A program made the position numbers and the translations under genes. From Betaproteobacteria bacterium (GTDB taxonomy: Bacteria; Pseudomonadota; Gammaproteobacteria; Burkholderiales; SG8-39): a stretch of 64,000 nt of DNA. The stretch lies in assembly GCA_016195915.1 (NCBI GenBank), contig JACPYS010000028.1, forward strand, positions 62,001-126,000, given 5' to 3'. This document shows, piece by piece, positions 34,122-43,327 of the stretch (position 1 is the first letter of the stretch; every line of letters begins with the position of its first letter). Under the pieces are notes generated by a model. That model made no database searches, was not told where the DNA came from, and saw nothing but the letters and a program-made list of their open reading frames with translations.

Positions 34122-34148
34122 ACCGGGGAGCCTTCGCGGCCCCCCGGT
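34122..34148 (-). terminator. intercistronic hairpin between livK and livH
   Basis: ACCGGGG at 34122-34128 is the exact reverse complement of CCCCGGT at 34142-34148. Read on the transcribed minus strand it follows the livK stop by about 18 bases and is succeeded by TTGTTTTGT. Such a stem commonly lowers read-through or protects the upstream mRNA, giving more binding protein than permease. Confidence 0.5.
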
Positions 34149-34166
34149 GATGGACTCTGCGACCGG

Positions 34167-35423
34167 TTACGGCCGCTTCATAGTGCACGAGGTCGGCTGC
34201 GCCGAGGTGAAGGCCTCGAGGCGCGCGTCGGTGACCGGGTAGAGTCCGCTGCCCTCCATGTCGATCTTCGCTTCCTTCGGCCCGCCCTTGGCGGCGGACT
34301 TGTGCAGCGTGAACACGTACAACGGCTGGATCAACTGGTGGTCCTGCTTGCGCATCTCGACCTCGCCCATTTCGCCGTCGTGACGCATGCCTTCGAGCGC
34401 GTAGGCCACCGCCTTCGGCTCCGCCGATTTCGCCTGGTTGATCGCCCTGGCGAACATGTCCCACATGATCTTGCCGCGCAGGAAGTAGAAATCAAGCTTC
34501 TGTTTCTCGAACGCCTTGCGGAAATCGGCGTCCCATCTGGCAGCCTTGTTGTTCGCGACGTTGGAGTGATACTCCGCAATTATTTTCACCCTGCCGGCGG
34601 CCGCCTCGCCCATCGCGGTCGGTGCGCCGAGGCCGCCCGCGTAGTAGGTGTACCAGTCCACGTTAAGGCCGGCATCCTTCCCGGCCTTGATCAGCAGTGT
34701 CATATCGTTGCCCCAGTTGCCGGTGATTACGCCGTCGGCGCCGGAGGCTTTGATCTTGGCGACGTAGGGCGAGAAATCGCTCACCTTGCCGATCGGGTGC
34801 AGGTCGTCCCCGACGATCTGGATGTCCGGGCGCTTGCGCGAGAGATATTCCCGCGCCGCCTTCTTCACCGCGTGGCCGAACGAGTAATCCTGGTTGATCA
34901 GGTACACCTTCTTGATGTTCTTGTTGGCCGCCATCCAGGTAGTGAGCGACTCCATCTTCATGTCGGCATTGGCGTCGAAGCGGAAATGCCAGAATGAGCA
35001 CTTGTCGTTGGTGAACGATGGGTCCACGGCCGCGTAATTGAGGAACAGGACCTCCTTGCCGGGATTGCGTTCGTTGTGGCGGTTCACCGCCTCGATCAAC
35101 GCACCGGCAACGTTCGAGCCGTTGCCCTGCGTGATGTAACCGATGTTCTGATCGATCACGCGCTTCAACTGGTTGAGCGCCTCCTGCGGACTCGACTTGC
35201 TGTCGAAACCGATCACCTCGAGCTTACGCCCGCCGAGCACGCCGCCCTTGGCGTTGATCCGCTCGGCCGTGTAGCGGAACTCCGCCAACCCCTGCTCGCC
35301 GACGTTGGCGAACGGCCCGGACAGCGGGTCGATGTAGGCGATCTTGATGGTCTGCGCCTGAACGCCGAGGGCGGCGATGGCGAGAGCGGCGCCGAAGGCG
35401 GCCGCGCGAAAGGTGGTCCTCAT
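34167..35423 (-). CDS. ABC transporter periplasmic binding protein LivK-like
   Basis: The 418-residue protein has a cleavable signal (RTTFRAAAFGAALAIAALGV, cut near AQA) and the peripla-BP-6 pattern IKIAYIDPLSGPFANVGEQ, FDSKSSPQEALNQLKR, YITQGNGSNVAGALIEAVNR and VYLINQDYSFGHAVKKAA. It is about 45 residues longer than classical LivK. It presents an amino acid or other carboxylate to LivHMGF encoded downstream. ATG at 35423 follows AAGGAGAACAG. Next to an acyl-CoA ligase gene, it may carry an aromatic or branched acid; the ligand is unproven. Confidence 0.9.
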   Translation of the reverse strand: MRTTFRAAAFGAALAIAALGVQAQTIKIAYIDPLSGPFANVGEQGLAEFRYTAERINAKGGVLGGRKLEVIGFDSKSSPQEALNQLKRVIDQNIGYITQGNGSNVAGALIEAVNRHNERNPGKEVLFLNYAAVDPSFTNDKCSFWHFRFDANADMKMESLTTWMAANKNIKKVYLINQDYSFGHAVKKAAREYLSRKRPDIQIVGDDLHPIGKVSDFSPYVAKIKASGADGVITGNWGNDMTLLIKAGKDAGLNVDWYTYYAGGLGAPTAMGEAAAGRVKIIAEYHSNVANNKAARWDADFRKAFEKQKLDFYFLRGKIMWDMFARAINQAKSAEPKAVAYALEGMRHDGEMGEVEMRKQDHQLIQPLYVFTLHKSAAKGGPKEAKIDMEGSGLYPVTDARLEAFTSAQPTSCTMKRP

Positions 35424-35569
35424 GCTGTTCTCCTTTGATTGACGGGGCCGGGCGGACTGGCTTTCGTGGGCTCCGGGCGTGCTGGACGCATGGTAGTCGC
35501 GCACCCCTGCGGAATCAAGCGCGCCTGCTAAACTATCCCGCGCCCCGAAAAACCGCCCCGGAGATCCCC

Positions 35570-37195
35570 ATGCATGGCCTGATGATGGAACAGCCGCTGC
35601 TCATCAGCGACCTGATCCGCCACGCCGACCGCCACCACGGCAGCACCGAGATCGTCTCGAAGCGCGTCGAGGGTGACGTTCACCGCTACACGTATCGCGA
35701 CGCGCACAAGCGTTCGCGCAAGCTCGCCAAGGCGCTCCTCGCCCTGGGCGTGACGCTCGGCGAGCGTGTCGCCACGCTGGCCTGGAACGGCTACCGGCAT
35801 TACGAGCTTTACTACGCCGTGTCGGGGATCGGGGCGATCATCCACACCATCAACCCGCGCCTGTTCGGCGAGCAGATCGCCTATATCGCCAACCATGCCG
35901 AGGACAAGTATCTGTTCCTCGATCTCGGCTTCGTCCAGATGGTGGAGAAACTCGCCAGGCAACTCAACACGGTCAAGGGTTACGTGATCCTGTGCGATCA
36001 CGCCCGCATGCCGGAGACGACGCTGCCCAACGCGATGTGCTACGAGGACCTGCTCGATGCGCAGGACGACGGCTACGAGTGGCCGAGCTTCGACGAGCGC
36101 ACCGCCTGCGGGCTGTGCTACACCTCCGGCACGACAGGCAATCCGAAAGGAGTGCTCTTTAGCCACCGCTCGACCATCATTCACGCCTATGCCGCGGCAC
36201 TGCCCGATACGCTCAACCTCTCGGCCATCGACTGCGTGCTGCCGGTGGTGCCGATGTTCCACGCCAATGCCTGGAGCCTGCCCTACGGCTGCACCATGGT
36301 CGGGGTGAAGATGGTGTTCCCCGGCCCGCACCTCGACGGCAGGAGCGTGCATGAGCTGTTCGAGGCGGAGCGCGTCACCATGAGCGCGGGCGTCCCGACC
36401 GTATGGCTTGCGCTGCTCAACTTCGTCAAGGACAACCAGCTCAGGTTCTCGACGCTGAGGACGCTGGTGATCGGGGGATCGGCCGCGCCGCCCGCGATGA
36501 TCCGGGCGTTTCGCAATGAATTCGGGGTCAACGTGCTGCATGCCTGGGGCATGACGGAGATGAGTCCGCTCGGCACGGTGGGCACGCTCAAGGAGAAGCA
36601 TGCACGCGCGTCTCAGGAGGAGAGATTCACGATCCAAGCGAGACAGGGGCGTGCGCCGTTCGGCGTGGACATGCGCATCGTGGATACCGAGGGCAAGGAG
36701 CTGCCGTGGGATGGCAGGGCGTTCGGCGACCTGCATGTGCGCGGGCCGTGGATCACCAGTTCGTATTTCAAGGGGGAAGGCGGCGACCCGCTCAAGGGCG
36801 GCTGGTTCCCGACCGGCGATGTGGCCAACATCGACGCCGAAGGTTACATGCAAATCACCGACCGCTCGAAGGACGTGATCAAGTCCGGCGGCGAGTGGAT
36901 CAGCTCGATCGACCTGGAGAACATCGCGGTGGCGCACCCGGCGGTGGCCGAAGCGGCGGCGATCGGCGTCGTCCACCCGAAATGGGACGAACGGCCGATC
37001 CTGGTGGTGGTGAAGAAGGCCGGCGCCGAGGTCTCGCGCGAGGAACTGCTCAAGTTCTACGCCGGCAAGATCGCCAAGTGGTGGATGCCGGAAGACGTGG
37101 TGTTCGTCAACGAGCTGCCGCACACCGCAACCGGCAAGCTCTCCAAGCTCAACCTGCGCCAGCAGTTCCAGAACTACAAGTTGCCGTCCGCGTGA
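35570..37195 (+). CDS. AMP-dependent acyl-CoA synthetase (medium/long-chain or DmdB-like)
   Basis: The 541-residue enzyme has the adenylate P-loop [11 protein letters not shown] near residue 183, [10 protein letters not shown], the A5 motif [11 protein letters not shown], the [12 protein letters not shown] region and the terminal lysine motif [12 protein letters not shown]. It activates a carboxylic acid to its CoA ester through an acyl-adenylate. The sequence style resembles DmdB-type and medium-chain ligases. ATG at 35570 gives the normal N-terminus ([15 protein letters not shown]). An enoyl-CoA hydratase gene follows six bases after the stop, so the pair starts a degradation route. Confidence 0.92.
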   Translation: MHGLMMEQPLLISDLIRHADRHHGSTEIVSKRVEGDVHRYTYRDAHKRSRKLAKALLALGVTLGERVATLAWNGYRHYELYYAVSGIGAIIHTINPRLFGEQIAYIANHAEDKYLFLDLGFVQMVEKLARQLNTVKGYVILCDHARMPETTLPNAMCYEDLLDAQDDGYEWPSFDERTACGLCYTSGTTGNPKGVLFSHRSTIIHAYAAALPDTLNLSAIDCVLPVVPMFHANAWSLPYGCTMVGVKMVFPGPHLDGRSVHELFEAERVTMSAGVPTVWLALLNFVKDNQLRFSTLRTLVIGGSAAPPAMIRAFRNEFGVNVLHAWGMTEMSPLGTVGTLKEKHARASQEERFTIQARQGRAPFGVDMRIVDTEGKELPWDGRAFGDLHVRGPWITSSYFKGEGGDPLKGGWFPTGDVANIDAEGYMQITDRSKDVIKSGGEWISSIDLENIAVAHPAVAEAAAIGVVHPKWDERPILVVVKKAGAEVSREELLKFYAGKIAKWWMPEDVVFVNELPHTATGKLSKLNLRQQFQNYKLPSA

Positions 37196-37201
37196 GGAAT
37201 C

Positions 37202-37972
37202 ATGTCAGCCAACATCGCCGTCGAAACCAAAAACCGCATCCAGCGCATCGAGATCGATCGCACTGAAAAGAAGAACGCGCTGACCACGGCGATGTACGCC
37301 GCAATGGCCGACGCGCTCCTCGCGGCCGACGCCGACGCCGGGACGCGCGTGATCCTGATCCACGGCAAGCCCGACTGTTTTACCGCGGGCAATGACCTGA
37401 AGGATTTCCTCGAGCGCCCGCCGCATTCGGAATCGGAAGGCGACGCCTTCCGATTTATTCGCACGATTGCAACCACGAAGAAGCCGATCGTCGCCGCGGT
37501 GGGCGGCGCCGCGGTGGGCATCGGCACGACCATGCTGCTGCACTGCGAGCTGGTATACGCAGCGCCTGGCACGCGCTTCCAGCTGCCCTTCGTTTCCCTC
37601 GGCCTGGTGCCGGAAGCGGCCTCGAGCTACCTGCTTCCGGCGATCGCCGGCTACCAGCGCGCCGCCGAACTGCTGCTGCTCGCGCAGCCGTTTGGCGTCG
37701 ATAAGGCGCTCGCCGCGGGATTCGTCACCGAGGTGATCCCGGAGGGAGAACTGCTCGAATACGCGCGCGATGCGGCTGCCGGGCTCGCCGCATTGCCGCC
37801 AGCCTCCGTGCAGCTCACCAAGCGGCTGATGAAGCGCGCTCGCGAAGCCCTGGTCGCCGAGACGATGGCGGAGGAAGGCCGCGTGTTCCGCGAACGGCTT
37901 CCCGGTCCCGAGGCAAGAGAGGCGATGACGGCATTCTTCGAAAAGCGGAAGCCGGATTTCTCCAGGTTCTAG
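37202..37972 (+). CDS. enoyl-CoA hydratase/isomerase family protein
   Basis: The 256-residue crotonase-family protein has the oxyanion-forming blocks TAGNDLKDFLE near residue 62 and AVGGAAVGIGTTMLLHCELV near 98. The following region reads SLGLVPEAASSYLLP. The second catalytic glutamate is in PEAASS; the first position, usually E, is not obvious in GTTMLLHCE, so isomerase or another crotonase activity is possible. ATG at 37202 follows the ligase by six bases with GAGGAATC upstream. It acts on the CoA ester made by the ligase. Confidence 0.9.
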   Translation: MSANIAVETKNRIQRIEIDRTEKKNALTTAMYAAMADALLAADADAGTRVILIHGKPDCFTAGNDLKDFLERPPHSESEGDAFRFIRTIATTKKPIVAAVGGAAVGIGTTMLLHCELVYAAPGTRFQLPFVSLGLVPEAASSYLLPAIAGYQRAAELLLLAQPFGVDKALAAGFVTEVIPEGELLEYARDAAAGLAALPPASVQLTKRLMKRAREALVAETMAEEGRVFRERLPGPEAREAMTAFFEKRKPDFSRF

Positions 37973-37995
37973 CCGTGCTCCCGCATTTCGGGCGA

Positions 37996-38997
37996 TCACA
38001 TGAAACCGCGCCCGAAACTCCAGAACAGGGCCGCGATCAGGGCTGACGCGGGAATCGTCAGCACCCAGGCCCAGACGATGCGCGTGGCAAGTCCCCACCG
38101 CACGGCCGATACCCGGCGCGACAGGCCGACACCGACGATTGCACCGGTGATGGTATGCGTCGTCGAGACGGGTATGCCCATCGATGTCGCGATAAACAGC
38201 GTGACGGCCCCCGAGCTCTGAGCGCAGAAGCCGCCCGTGGGCCGGATCCGGGTGATCCCCATGCCCATCGTCCGCACGATGCGCCAGCCGCCGAACAGGG
38301 TGCCCAGACCCATCGCGATCTGGCAGGACAGCACGACCCAGAAGGGAACGTGGAACTCGCCCTGCAGGTAGCCGTTGGCATACAGCAGAACCGCGATGAT
38401 GCCCATGGTCTTCTGCGCGTCGTTGCCGCCGTGGCCGAGGCTATAGAGCGAAGACGAGACGAACTGCAGCTTGTTGAATCTTGCCTCGGTGCGCGACGGA
38501 GATGCTTTCGCGAAAGCCCACAGCAGGGCAAACGACAGGGTAAGCGCCAGCAGGAGTCCGAACAGCGGCGAGAGGACGATCGCAGCCGAAGTCTTGATCA
38601 GCCCTTGCGCAATGATCGCGCTCCAGCCTGCCTTCGCCAGCGCCGCGCCGACCAGTCCTCCGACCAGCGCGTGCGATGACGACGACGGAATGCCGAACCA
38701 CCACGTGATGACGTTCCAGGAGATGGCGCCGCACAGCGCGCCGAAAATCACCGCGTTGTCGATGATCGCCGGCGACACGATGCCCGAGCCGACTGTCTTC
38801 GCCACCTGCACACCAAAAATCAGAAAGGCGATGAAGTTGAAGAAGGCGGCCCAGACGACCGCCGCCTGCGGCGTGAGCAGCCGCGTCGAGACCATCAGCG
38901 CGATCGAGTTCGCCGCATCGTGAAAACCGTTCATGAAATCGAACAGCAGCGCCACGGCGACCAGGATCGCCATGACCAGAAACACCTGTTCGCTCAT
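37996..38997 (-). CDS. PiT family inorganic phosphate transporter
   Basis: The 333-residue membrane protein carries both PiT signature repeats: DFMNGFHDAANSIA near residue 20 and SLGHGGNDAQKTMGI near 180. It also has IPSSSSHALVGGLVG and GIPVSTTHTITGAI. PiT carriers import phosphate, often as a metal complex, with protons. It overlaps the DUF47/PhoU-like gene (ATGA), its usual partner. In this window it complements the Na/Pi protein at 56559-58256 and the phosphonate island, which all concern phosphorus. Confidence 0.93.
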   Translation of the reverse strand: MSEQVFLVMAILVAVALLFDFMNGFHDAANSIALMVSTRLLTPQAAVVWAAFFNFIAFLIFGVQVAKTVGSGIVSPAIIDNAVIFGALCGAISWNVITWWFGIPSSSSHALVGGLVGAALAKAGWSAIIAQGLIKTSAAIVLSPLFGLLLALTLSFALLWAFAKASPSRTEARFNKLQFVSSSLYSLGHGGNDAQKTMGIIAVLLYANGYLQGEFHVPFWVVLSCQIAMGLGTLFGGWRIVRTMGMGITRIRPTGGFCAQSSGAVTLFIATSMGIPVSTTHTITGAIVGVGLSRRVSAVRWGLATRIVWAWVLTIPASALIAALFWSFGRGFM

Positions 38998-39650
38998 ATC
39001 CGTTCGAGCACCACGCCGTGGATCACGTCCGCGGCGTCCTCGCAGCGGTCGACCGCCTCCTCGAACAGTTCGTAGAGTTCCTTTGCGCGAATCAGTGCGC
39101 GGGCCTCGGTGACTTCGCCAAACAGGCGGGTCATGCCCGCGCGCATGACGTGGTCGGCATCGCTCTCGATCTCGCCGACTTCCTGGCAGATCTGCAGGAT
39201 GCGCTGCGCGTTCTTCATGTCCGCAAGCAGTGCGACTGCCTCCTGGACTTTTTCCGTCGCGCGCAGCGCGATCTGGCCGAGCGCCGCCATTTCCGGCGTG
39301 AACTGGCCCGGACCGTAGAGCGCGGCGCGCTGGGGAATGTCCTCGATGCAATCGATCATGTCGTCGAGCGCCATCGCCAGGTCCTTCATCTCCCAGCGAT
39401 CGAAGGGCGTGATGAAGGTCTGGTGCAGCGACAGGAAGATGTTTCTGGTCACGCCGTCGGCTTCGCCTTCGGTCTTCTTGATTTCGCCGAACAGCTCGTC
39501 GAACGCCGCGGGATCGTGCACCGAACTCATCTTCGCGAGCAGCTTGGCGCCGCGCACCGTGCACGCCGCCAGCTCATTATAGAGGGTGAAATAATTGTCG
39601 CTGCGCGGCGCCATCGCGGCGATCAGCCTGCTGAGAAGTCCACCTGCCAT
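38994..39650 (-). CDS. DUF47/PhoU-like regulator of the PiT transporter
   Basis: The 218-residue helical protein starts at ATG 39650 with GGGAGGCAGC upstream. FGEIKKTEGEADGVTRNIF near residue 59 and ITPFDRWEMKDLAMALDDMI near 83 are the E-x3-D metal-binding repeats of the PhoU-like DUF47 family, and a second set lies in GEIESDADHVMR. It is thought to gate or regulate the PiT carrier encoded next to it. The overlap of four bases supports a fixed ratio of the two products. Confidence 0.92.
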   Translation of the reverse strand: MAGGLLSRLIAAMAPRSDNYFTLYNELAACTVRGAKLLAKMSSVHDPAAFDELFGEIKKTEGEADGVTRNIFLSLHQTFITPFDRWEMKDLAMALDDMIDCIEDIPQRAALYGPGQFTPEMAALGQIALRATEKVQEAVALLADMKNAQRILQICQEVGEIESDADHVMRAGMTRLFGEVTEARALIRAKELYELFEEAVDRCEDAADVIHGVVLERI

Positions 39651-39783
39651 GCTGCCTCCCGGGCAATAGTCGAGTCGCAGTTGCCGTACCGGAGCCGGAG
39701 GATACCCGCTCAACCGGCAACGGGGAAGAAACACGATCAAGTCTGTTGCCCTGGATCGGATTGCCGGTCGAGTACTATCGTCG

Positions 39784-40530
39784 ATGGTCGCTTGTGCGGC
39801 ATTGGACGTGGCCCGGGAGCCAGAAATTCTCTTACGCATCCTGTGGATAACCGCCTTCGCGTGGATGGCGTTCGCCTTGCCGGCCGCAGCGAAGGAGGTC
39901 GCGCTGGATGTCGGCCACTCGATTGCCACGCAGGGTGCGCTTTCGGCGCGCGGCGTGCCCGAATTCGAGTACAACCTGGCGCTCGCGGGCGAAGCGCGCG
40001 CGGCGCTCGAGCGCGCGGGGCTGGGCGTGCGCGTGATCGGTGCCGCGGGCGATACGCAGGACCTGGCCAGCCGGCCGCGCCTGGCGAAGGGCGCAGACCT
40101 GTTCATTTCCATCCATCATGATTCCATCAAGGAACGGCTGCTGCAGGTCTGGCAACCCAACGGAGAGCCGCAGCGGCATAACGACAGCGTCTCCGGATTT
40201 TCCCTGTTCGTATCGCGCGAGAATCCGCGCTTCGCGTCGAGCCTCGCATGCGCAAGCGCGATCGGCCGCGCGCTGCGCGCTGCCGGCTTCGTTCCCTCGC
40301 GATACCATGCCGACCCGGTGCTGGGCGAGTCGCGCGAGTTTGCCGACGAACCGAACGGCGTGCACTTTTTCGATCGCCTCGCCGTATTGCGCCATGCGGC
40401 GATGCCGGCGCTGCTGTTCGAGGCAGGGGTGATCGTCAATCGGGTGGAGGAGTTGCGCATGCGCGAACCGGGCGTGAAGCGGGCGATTGCGGATGCGCTG
40501 GTGCAGGGTGTCAGGGAATGCTTGAACTGA
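39784..40530 (+). CDS. N-acetylmuramoyl-L-alanine amidase (amidase_3)
   Basis: The 248-residue protein has a hydrophobic export segment at about 17-36 ending PAAAKE. An amidase_3 domain has zinc ligands His45 (DVGHS), Glu62 (FEYN) and His111 (ISIHHDS), plus the catalytic Glu near 219 (LLFEAGVIVN). It cleaves the amide between peptide and sugar in peptidoglycan in the periplasm. It is a minimal version without the AMIN domain of AmiC. The start may be further downstream, since residues 1-16 do not look like a signal. Monocistronic. Confidence 0.87.
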   Translation: MVACAALDVAREPEILLRILWITAFAWMAFALPAAAKEVALDVGHSIATQGALSARGVPEFEYNLALAGEARAALERAGLGVRVIGAAGDTQDLASRPRLAKGADLFISIHHDSIKERLLQVWQPNGEPQRHNDSVSGFSLFVSRENPRFASSLACASAIGRALRAAGFVPSRYHADPVLGESREFADEPNGVHFFDRLAVLRHAAMPALLFEAGVIVNRVEELRMREPGVKRAIADALVQGVRECLN

Positions 40531-40625
40531 CGCTCCTTCCGTCAAACGCGAAACTGTCCTTCGCCGCCGCATGCGCCAGGCGCACCCGCCCCTATAATTG
40601 ACCAGCGCAATCCGGAGGATTTCAC

Positions 40626-41078
40626 TTGAGCGCCACGCTTTCGATCGCCGAGCTTTCCAGCCGCGTCGGCCAGGAGGTCGGCGTCTCGCCCTGGCTCACC
40701 ATAGGTCAGCAGCGTGTGGACGATTACGCGCGCGCGATCAACGACCCGCAGTGGATCCACGTCGACGTCGAGCGGGCGAAGACCGGTCCTTTCGGCGGCA
40801 CGATCGCGCACGGGTTTCTGACGCTTGCGATGCTTTCGCACCTGATCGAGCAGACGTTTTCGTTCGATGACCGCAAAATGGGCATCAACTACGGGCTGAA
40901 CCGCGTGCGCTTCACCGCGCCGCTGCCGGTGGGGAGCCGCATCCGCGCGCATTTCGTTCTCGGCAGCTGGGAGCAGACCGGCGACATGATCCAGACGGTG
41001 TGGAACGTGACGGTCGAGCGGGAAGGCGGCGAAAAACCGGTGCTCGTCGCCGAGTGGGTTACCAGAGCACACATTTGA
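40626..41078 (+). CDS. MaoC-like dehydratase
   Basis: The 150-residue single hotdog protein begins with TTG at 40626 preceded by GGAGGATT. The hydratase-2 motif is visible: YARAINDPQWIHVDVERA with Asp and His, then FGGTIAHGFLTLAML. Enzymes of this type hydrate trans-2-enoyl-CoA to the R-hydroxyacyl-CoA. Twelve bases separate it from the cyclase-family gene, with an SDR next, so the three look like one catabolic operon. Confidence 0.9.
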   Translation: MSATLSIAELSSRVGQEVGVSPWLTIGQQRVDDYARAINDPQWIHVDVERAKTGPFGGTIAHGFLTLAMLSHLIEQTFSFDDRKMGINYGLNRVRFTAPLPVGSRIRAHFVLGSWEQTGDMIQTVWNVTVEREGGEKPVLVAEWVTRAHI

Positions 41079-41089
41079 ATGGAAACGAC

Positions 41090-42133
41090 ATGACGAATCG
41101 ATGGAAGCAGCGCCCCCCCGGATCGAACTGGGGCGAGTTCGGTCCCGACGACCAGCGCGGGCGGATGAACTACGTCACGCGCGAGAAGGTGCTGCAGGGC
41201 ATCGCCGAAGTGAAGGAAGGCCGCAGCTTCTGCCTGTCGCTGCCGCTCGACTATCCGGGTGGAAGCGTGCTCAATGCGCGCAGGCTGCCGCCGCGCCAGT
41301 TCGCGACGCTGCGCGGCGGCAAGCAGAATTTCTGCTATCCCCTGTCGCAGGAAAATGCGCAGAACACCGACGTGGTGTGCGACGACCTGGTGTTGCTCAC
41401 GCTGCAGTACTCCACGCAATGGGACAGCTTCGCGCACATCGGCAGCCAGTTCGACGCCGACGGCGACGGCGAAGCGGAGATCGTTTTCTACAACGGCTTC
41501 CGCGCCGGCGAGCACGTCAAACCGGCGAGGGAGTCGCCGGGCGCCGAGCCGTGGGCGAAATTCGAAGGCGCGCGCGCCGATGCGCTCGGCATCGAGAACC
41601 TCGCGGAGCATGGCGCGCAGGGTCGCGGCGTGATGATCGACCTGCACCATCACTTCGGCCGTGAGCGCAAGGCGGTGAACTTCGACGAGCTGATGCGCGT
41701 GCTCGATGCCGACGCGGTGAAGATCGAGAAAGGCGACATGGTGTGCCTCTACACCGGGTTTGCCGACGTGATCCTCGAGCTGAACAAAAAGCCCGATCCG
41801 CAGCTGCTGCACAACACCTGTGGCGGGCTCGACGGCCGCGACGAAAGGCTCCTCGACTGGGTGACCGGGAGCGGGCTTGCCTGCCTGATTGCCGACAATT
41901 ACGCGGTGGAACTCATCCCGACCAGCCCTTTCAAGCCCATGAAGCACGCTGCGCTGCCGCTGCACGAGCACTGCATTTTCAAGAACGGCATCCACCTCGG
42001 CGAGATGTGGTACCTCACCGAACTCGCGCGCTGGCTGCGCGAGCATCGGCGCAGCCGATTTCTGCTCACCGCCCCACCCTTGCGCTTGCCGGGTGCGGTC
42101 GGTTCGCCCGCGGTCGCAGTGGCCACCGTCTGA
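41090..42133 (+). CDS. cyclase family protein (PF04199, kynurenine-formamidase-like fold)
   Basis: The 347-residue protein contains YSTQWDSFAHIGSQFDADG near residue 118, the place where the family keeps its metal-binding His and Asp. The block VMIDLHHHFGRERKAV near 182, VCLYTGFADVIL and a later HCIFKNGIHLGEMWYL are also present. Members hydrolyse amides or lactones with a metal, or act on cyclic intermediates. The canonical HxGTHxDxPxH is not present in the usual form, so the activity is uncertain. ATG at 41090 is preceded by GGAAACGAC and lies in the MaoC/SDR operon. Confidence 0.82.
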   Translation: MTNRWKQRPPGSNWGEFGPDDQRGRMNYVTREKVLQGIAEVKEGRSFCLSLPLDYPGGSVLNARRLPPRQFATLRGGKQNFCYPLSQENAQNTDVVCDDLVLLTLQYSTQWDSFAHIGSQFDADGDGEAEIVFYNGFRAGEHVKPARESPGAEPWAKFEGARADALGIENLAEHGAQGRGVMIDLHHHFGRERKAVNFDELMRVLDADAVKIEKGDMVCLYTGFADVILELNKKPDPQLLHNTCGGLDGRDERLLDWVTGSGLACLIADNYAVELIPTSPFKPMKHAALPLHEHCIFKNGIHLGEMWYLTELARWLREHRRSRFLLTAPPLRLPGAVGSPAVAVATV

Positions 42134-42142
42134 GGAGATCCA

Positions 42143-42916
42143 ATGGCGAACGAACAACGCGCGGCAATCGTCACCGGATCCTCTTCGGGCATCGGCGCGT
42201 CCACCGCAAAACGGCTTGCCAGCCACGGCTGGCGTGTGGTGGTGAACTATTCCAAGAGCGAAGACGACGCGAAACAGGTGGCAGCCGAGTGCGAGCGCGC
42301 GGGAGGCGCGGCGATCGCGGTGCGCGCCGATGTCACCGCCGACGCCGATTGCCGGCGTCTCGCGCAGGCAGCGCTCGACGAGTGGGGCCGACTCGATGCC
42401 CTGGTGAACAACGCCGGCTTCACCAAGTTCGTGCCGCACGCCAACCTGGATGATTTGAGCGCCGAGGACTTCCAGCGGATCTACGCGACCAACGTGGTCG
42501 CCGCGTTCCAGATGTCGCGTGCCTGCGCGCCGGCCCTGAGGAAGTCGGGCCGCGGAGCGGTGGTCAACGTGTCGTCGCTTGCCTCGTTTCTCGGCACCGG
42601 GTCGTCCATCGCTTATGCGACCTCCAAGGGTGCGGTGAACGTTCTCACGTTGTCGCTTGCGCGCGTGCTGGCGCCCGAGGTGCGCGTCAATGCGGTGCTC
42701 CCGGGATTCGTGAATACGCCCTGGATGACCAAGGGCTATGGCGAGGAGCGCTTCGCGAAGCTATCGGACAGCTATCGCGCGGTTGCGCCGTTGAAGAGCA
42801 CCTGCAGTCCGGAGGACATCGCGGAAACCATCGTGTGGCTGATCGAGGGCGCGGGCATGATCACGGGCGAGACGATCTTTGTGGACGCGGGGATGCACGC
42901 GGCGACACCGCGATAG
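42143..42916 (+). CDS. short-chain dehydrogenase/reductase
   Basis: The 257-residue SDR has VTGSSSGIGA at residue 10, VNNAGFTKF, the serine in NVSSLAS, the YATSK catalytic pair and ITGETIFVDAGMH at the C-terminus. It follows the cyclase gene by nine bases with GAGGAG before the ATG. NADP-type preference is suggested by NYSKSEDDA after the second strand. It ends the operon; the inserted ATPase module begins 180 bp later. Confidence 0.92.
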   Translation: MANEQRAAIVTGSSSGIGASTAKRLASHGWRVVVNYSKSEDDAKQVAAECERAGGAAIAVRADVTADADCRRLAQAALDEWGRLDALVNNAGFTKFVPHANLDDLSAEDFQRIYATNVVAAFQMSRACAPALRKSGRGAVVNVSSLASFLGTGSSIAYATSKGAVNVLTLSLARVLAPEVRVNAVLPGFVNTPWMTKGYGEERFAKLSDSYRAVAPLKSTCSPEDIAETIVWLIEGAGMITGETIFVDAGMHAATPR

Positions 42917-42962
42917 GAGTTCTGCCCGGACCCTCATTCGAGCAAAAAGGGAGTGGTTAGAA

Positions 42963-42973
42963 GAGGGTGTTTC
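42963..42973 (+). repeat. left 11-bp direct repeat bordering the ATPase/TOPRIM module
   Basis: GAGGGTGTTTC occurs here and again at 44985-44995, enclosing the two genes 43097-44967. The nearby sequence 42925-42975 (CCCTCATTCGAGCAAAAAGG) looks like a dispersed intergenic repeat. No gene was found in 42917-43096 apart from this. Confidence 0.45.
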
Positions 42974-43096
42974 GCCTGGTGAGCCTGTCTGCGGAGCACG
43001 ATTCGGACTGATTGCCGCGCAGGGGTCGGTCATTCACGCGGCCACCCTTTCCGGGCCACCTCTCAAATACAATAGAGGGCCACTGGGAGGGCAGAC

Positions 43097-43327
43097 GTGC
43101 CGAAGCAGAAGAAATCCGTCGCGGCGCGAAAATCTCCGCCGCGCGGAGATACAGTCAAGGCCGCGCGCAACGGTGCGCAAACTGCGGATTGCCGCCATCA
43201 GAAAGAAGCAGTCGCGCGCCCGGACCTAGGCATGCATCCGCAGTTCCGCAAGAAGGCGCCTCCGAAAACCTATCGGTATGACTCCTCGCTCGCCCGGGCG
43301 CTGAAAGACCTCAAGGAGGCCAAGTGA
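43097..43327 (+). CDS. small basic hypothetical protein coupled to the ATPase gene
   Basis: The 76-residue protein starts with GTG at 43097 behind GGGAGGG. It is rich in K, R and A (PKQKKSVAARKSPPRGDTVK), with a C-terminal segment FRKKAPPKTYRYDSSLARAL. There is no membrane segment, so it could bind nucleic acid. Its stop overlaps the next start (GTGA), hence joint translation with the ATPase/TOPRIM gene. I recognise no family. It might be an antitoxin-like or accessory factor of the larger protein. Confidence 0.65.
   Translation: MPKQKKSVAARKSPPRGDTVKAARNGAQTADCRHQKEAVARPDLGMHPQFRKKAPPKTYRYDSSLARALKDLKEAK

Noticed and set aside
40559-40625. Possible terminator or promoter between the amidase and MaoC genes
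   Set aside because: No stem followed by a T-run and no recognisable -35/-10 pair could be read; only the GGAGGATT ribosome-binding site is clear.
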